NCBI GenBank assembly: GCA_016710015.1
Contig: JADJLR010000004.1
Span: 248,001-312,000 of the forward strand
Direction: 5' to 3'
DNA from: Flavobacteriales bacterium
GTDB lineage: Bacteria; Bacteroidota; Bacteroidia; Flavobacteriales_F; PHOS-HE28
DNA length: 64,000 bases
Position numbers and translations under genes: made by a program
Notes under the pieces: model-generated
Seen by the model: the letters and a program-made list of their open reading frames with translations, nothing else
Database searches by the model: none
Told to the model about the DNA's origin: nothing
In this document: positions 38,801 through 44,800 of the stretch, one piece after another
How positions within the stretch are numbered: position 1 is the first letter of the stretch
How the letters are laid out: each line of letters starts with the position of its first letter

Positions 38801-41800
38801 GCTACTATCGCCTTGAACGGTACCGTGACCGGTGCTGTGGGAGGTGTGTGGAGCGGTGGTGCCGGATCCTTCAGCCCGAACAACATCACGCTGAATGCGA
38901 CCTACACGCCGACCGCTGCGGAGATCACAGCAGGCACGGTGACGCTGATCCTGACCTCTGCAGGCAATGGCCAGTGCAACGCGGTCTCTTCCGATGTGAC
39001 GTACACGATCACGCTTGCTCCTACAGTGAACGCTGGTGTGGATCAGTCCGTTTGCGGGAACAATGCGATCGCGACCTTAAGCGCAGCAGTCACAGTTGCG
39101 AGTGGCGTGCAGTGGTCCGGTGGATCGGGGTTCTTCAACCCGGGTAGCACGGCACAGAACATCACGTACTCGCCTTCGCCGATCGAAGTGGCGAACGGAT
39201 CCGTGACACTGATCGCAACGACCACGGGCAACGGCAATTGCGCTGCTGTTTCGGATGCAGTGACGATCACGTACACGCAAGCGCCGATCGCGAATGCAGG
39301 TCCTGATCAGACGGTGAGTTCGAACAACGCGAACACAACACTCGTTGGTTCCTTCTCCATCAGCACAGGTGCGGTCTGGAGCGGTGGATCAGGAACGTAC
39401 AACCCGAACAACACCACGATGAACGCGGTGTACACACCGACGGCACAAGAGATCGCGGCTGGTAGTGTGACACTGACCTTGATCACCACGGGCAATGGAT
39501 CCTGTTCGCCCGCAACGGATCAGATGACGATCTTCTTCGGTGCCGCGCCGACCGCGAACGCCGGACCGGATCAAACGGTCTGCGCGAACAATGCCAACGT
39601 GCAGTTGAACGGGGCCATCACCATTGCGACCGGAGGTATCTGGAGTGGCGGAACGGGCACGTACAACCCGAACAACAGCGCGCTCAATGCCATCTATACG
39701 CCGAGCGCTGCGGAACGTGCAGCAGGTACCGTAACACTGACGCTCACATCCGTGGGCAACGGCAACAGCAATCCGGTGAGCGATCAGATCGTGATCACCA
39801 TCACGCCCGCACCGATCGCGAACGCTGGTGCGAACATCGCCATCTGCGCGAACCAGGCCACGGCTCAACTTGCCGGTGTCGTGAACAACGCGACCGGCGG
39901 TATTTGGAGCGGTGGATCGGGCACCTTCAACCCGAGCAACACCAACCTCAATGCGACCTACACTCCAACTCTGGGTGAGATCGCTGCGGGTACGTTGACA
40001 CTGACATTGAGCAGCACAGGTAATGGTCTGTGCAATGGTGTGTCCGACCAAGTGCTGATCACGATCGCACCAGCGCCCGTGGTGAATGCTAGTGTGGACC
40101 AGACCGTGTGTGCGAACAACGCTAATGTGCAGATGGCCGGTTCCGTGAGCAATGCGGGCGGTGGCATCTGGAGCGGTGGAACGGGAACGTTCTCGCCGAG
40201 CATCAATACGCTGAACGCCGTGTACACGCCGAGCACTTCGGAACTCGCGAATGGTTCCGTTACGCTCACACTGAGCAGCACCGGCAACGGCAGCTGTGTA
40301 TCGGTGAGCGACCAGATGACCATCTTCTTCTCGCAGAGCCCAGTGGTACTCGCGGGTCTTGATCGCACGGTGTGCGCGAATGATCCTACGGTGATCCTCA
40401 ACGGTTCCGTGACCATCGCCAGTGGTGGTGTGTGGAGCGGTGGTGGAGGAACCTTCACGCCGAACGCGAACACGCTCAATACGAGCTACTACCCGAGCCC
40501 TGCCGAAGTGGCTCTCGGTACCGCGACGCTCACCTTGACGAGTACAGGCAACGGTCTGTGCAACGCCGTGAACGATCAGATGGTGATCACCATCATCGCT
40601 TCACCGAGCGCGAATGCAGGTAACGACATCTTCGTCTGCTCGAACAATGCACAAGTGCAGCTCGGTGGTAGTGTCAGTGGTGCTGGCGGTGGCCAATGGA
40701 GCGGTGGCGCGGGAACTTTCACGCCGAGTATCGCTTCGCTGAACGCGATCTACACACCGACCGCAGCGGAGATCGCAGCGGGTACCTTGACCTTGACCTT
40801 GACCACGATCGGCAACGGCAACTGCGTACCCGTCTCGGATCAGGTGCTGATCACATTCACCGCATCGCCTACAGCGAATGCTGGTGTTGATGGTGTGCGT
40901 TGCGCGAACAATGCGGGCATCCAGCTGAACGGAATTGTTACCGTCGCGAACGGTGGTACCTGGTCCGGAGCGGGTGGAACCTTCACCCCGAATGCGAATG
41001 CACTGAACGCGGTGTACACGCCTTCCGCCGGTGAACTCGCGGCTGGCCAAGTGACCTTGACTTTGACCACCACGGGCAACAACGGTTGCACGGCGGTGAG
41101 CGATGATGTGTCCTTCACCTTCACACCTGCTCCGACCGCGAACGCTGGTGTGGATGCTGCGGCCTGTGCGAACAACGCATCGGTGGTGTTGAATGGCGCG
41201 ATCACGGTTGCAACGGGTGCGATCTGGAGCGGTGGAGCAGGAACGTTCTCGCCGAACAACAGCACGCTCAATGCGACCTACGTGCCGAGCGCTTCGGAGA
41301 TCGTAGCTGGAACCGTAACGCTCACACTGACGACGGTCGGCAACGGCACCTGCAACCCGGTGAATGATCAGATGGTGATCACCATCAACCCATCGCCGAT
41401 CGTGAACGCTGGTACGCCATTGACCTCTTGCGCGAACAACGCTGCGGTGGCCTTGTCCGGCGCTGTGCAGAACGCCACGGGCGGCTTCTGGAGCGGTGCG
41501 GGAATTTTCACGCCAAGCGCAACGAACCTTAGTGCGACCTACGCGCCGAGCAATGCGGAGATCGCTGCTGGTACGGCGACGATCACGCTCACGAGCACCG
41601 GTAATGACCTGTGCAACGCGGTGTCCTCGCAAGTGGTGTTGACCATCACGGCTGCACCGATCGTAGAAGCGGGTGCGAACCAAGTGCTGTGCGCGAACAA
41701 CGCTGTTGCTCAACTGGGCGGTCAAGTGACCAATGCCACGGGCGGCGCATGGAGCGGCGGGGTAGGCACCTTCGCACCGAACGCCAGTACACTGAATGCT

Positions 41801-44800
41801 GCGTACACCCCAAGTGCGGCCGAGGTCGCAAGTGGTAGTCTCTGGTTGTTCCTAACATCGACCGGCAACGGTGGATGCCTGTCCTCGCGTGACTCGGTGC
41901 AGATGCAATACACACCTGCGCCAACGGTGAATGCAGGGCTCGATTTGCACATCTGCGCGAACACCACACAGATCAACTTGAACGGTGCGGTCACGATCGC
42001 CACCGGCGGTATCTGGAGCGGTGGCAACGGAGCCTTCACGCCTGCGAATACCGCGCTGAACGCAGCCTACAGCCCGACCGCAGCGGAGATCGCAAGCGGC
42101 CAGTTCACCTTAGTGCTCAGCACGACGGGCAACGGAAACTGCATGGTGGTGCGCGACAGCTTGTTGGTGATCGTCGATCCAGTTCCAGTTGTGAACGCGG
42201 GTCCGGACCAACAGATCTGCGCGAACAACTCGAACGTGCAGTTGAACGGCTTCGTGGGCAATGCTCCGGGCGGTGTTTGGAGTGGTGGTGCGGGAACCTT
42301 CTTCCCAAGCAACACCATGCTCGCCACGCAGTACATGCCAACGACTACTGAAATTGCCAGCGGTTCACTGACGCTGACATTGACCTCGACGGGTACCGTG
42401 TATTGCAACGCGGTGACGGATCAGATGACGATCGTCTTCACCGGTGCCCCGATCGTGGACGCAGGTAGCGATCTGCAGATCTGCGCGAACAACAGCGCAG
42501 TGCAACTCACTGGCAACGTGACCAATGCGAGCGGTGGTACATGGACGGGTGGTAGCGGCTCCTTCGCACCGAACAGCAACGTACTGAGCCCGGTCTACAC
42601 GCCAACGGCCGGTGAACTCACGGCGGGCACACTGTCGCTCTACCTCACAAGCACGGGCAACAGCAATTGCATCGCCGTGCGCGATACGGTGGTCGTGACC
42701 TTCACTCCGGCACCGACAGCCAATGCGGGTGCGGACCTGGAGGTGTGCATGAACAGCCCGTTGGTGACCTTGAACGGTTCCATTACGGTGGCCACCGATG
42801 CACAATGGACCGGCGGCCTCGGCACCTTCACGCCGAATGCACAAACGCTGAACGCGCAGTACGCGCCAACACCGTTCGAACTGCAAAGCGGATCGCTGCA
42901 ATTGACCTTGACCACAACGGGCAATGGCAACTGTATCGCAGTCGCGGATCAGATGACGATCACCGTAACACCTTCACCGGTGGTGGATGCTGGTGCCGAT
43001 GTGATCACCTGCTCGAACCAATTGCAAGTGCCGCTGAATGGTACAGTGCAAGGTGGTGCGACCGCTGGTCTCTGGAGCAGTAGTGGCACGGGCATCTTCA
43101 GCCCAAGCGCTACAACACTGACCGCGACCTACATCGCAAGCAGTCTCGATTCACTGAGCGGTACTGTGGACATCACGCTGACCTCGACCAGCAATGGGCT
43201 GTGCAACGCGGTGAGCGATGTGATGACCGTGACCATCCTGCCGAACGCGATCGCGAACGCAGGTGTGGATCAGACCGTGTGCTCGACCACGACGACCGTG
43301 CAACTGAACGGCACGATCACCGGCAACGCCACGCAAGGCCAGTGGACGACCACGGGTGCGGGATCATTCACGCCGGATGCGAACGCAGCCAACGCGGTGT
43401 ACCAACTCGCTCCTGGGGATCAAGGCTCGCTCACCTTCACCTGGAGCGTGAACAGCTGTGACAACGCCATGGACCAAATGGTGGTGACGATCACACCAGA
43501 GTCTGTTGCAGATGCTGGTGTGGATCAAGTGACTTGCTTCGGCAACCTGAACGTGGTGATCAACGGATCGGTGAGCGGTGCTTCGAGCACCGGTACATGG
43601 AGCACTTTGGGTAGCGGCACTTTCACCAACCCGAACACGGCGCTCTCCAACGTGTACCAAGCGAGCGCGAATGACCAACTCGCGACCGGCGTGGACCTGA
43701 TCCTTACCGCCACGAACACGGGTGTCTGCCAGGCTTCTGCGGATACGGTACACATCGCGATCCAGCCTGCGGGTACGGTGAACGCTGGTTTTGATGTGAC
43801 CGCCTGTGCGAACAACGCAGCGACACAACTGAACGGAACCTTGACCGGTGATGCCACGCAAGTGCAGTGGACCACTTCGGGAACGGGCTCCTTCTTCCCG
43901 AACGCCAACGTGCTCACACCGACCTATATCCCGAGCGCGATCGATACCGCGATCGGCAGCCTGACGCTCACCTTGAGTGCACCGGGGACTTGCAACAATG
44001 CAACGGACGACCTGTTGTTGACGCTGTCCCCGGCACCGTATGTGAACGCCGGTCCGGACCAGACCTATTGCGACCAAGTGACGCAATTCAACCTGAGCGG
44101 TGTGATCTCCGGCATCACCAACTCGGGCCAATGGACCACAACGGGTACAGGCATGATCGCCAACGCGGTTTCGTTGAATACGACCTACACGGCTAGTGCT
44201 GCTGATGTGGCCAATGGTTCCATCAGCTTCACGCTGACCTCGCAGAACAACGCGAACTGCAATGCGGTGAGCGATGTGATGACGATCTACCTGACCTCCG
44301 GCATCATCGTGAGCGCCGGTCCGGATCAGACCGTGTGCGTCGCTTCCGACCATGCGAACATGCAAGCGACGGTGCAGAACGGATCACCTTCGGGCACTTG
44401 GAGCGCTACCGGTTCCGGTACCTTCAGTCCAAGTGCTGATGTGTTGAACGCGCAGTACTTCTTCTCTGCGGCGGATGTCACGAACGGCTCCGTGGTGCTC
44501 ACGTTCATGGCGACCAACACGGGCACATGTCCCACCACGCAGGACCAGATGGTGCTCACCTTCGGGAACAGCAGCTTCGCGTATGCCGGTGCGGACCAAA
44601 CGCTGTGTGCGAATTCACCGATCGCACAACTCGCGGGCAACTTCAGCGGTGGTGCGCAAGGCATCCAGTGGAGCAGCAATGGATCAGGCTTCTTCAGCAA
44701 CAACACGGATCCGAACGCGACCTATACCCTGAGCGCTGCCGACATCGCAGCAGGTACGGTGCAGCTGAGCCTCACGACCATTACGAATGGTTCATGCACA

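Noticed and set aside
41938..42341. Possible separate small proteins within the diverged repeats
   Set aside because: These frames are out of phase with the continuous giant reading frame and have no start context or domain.
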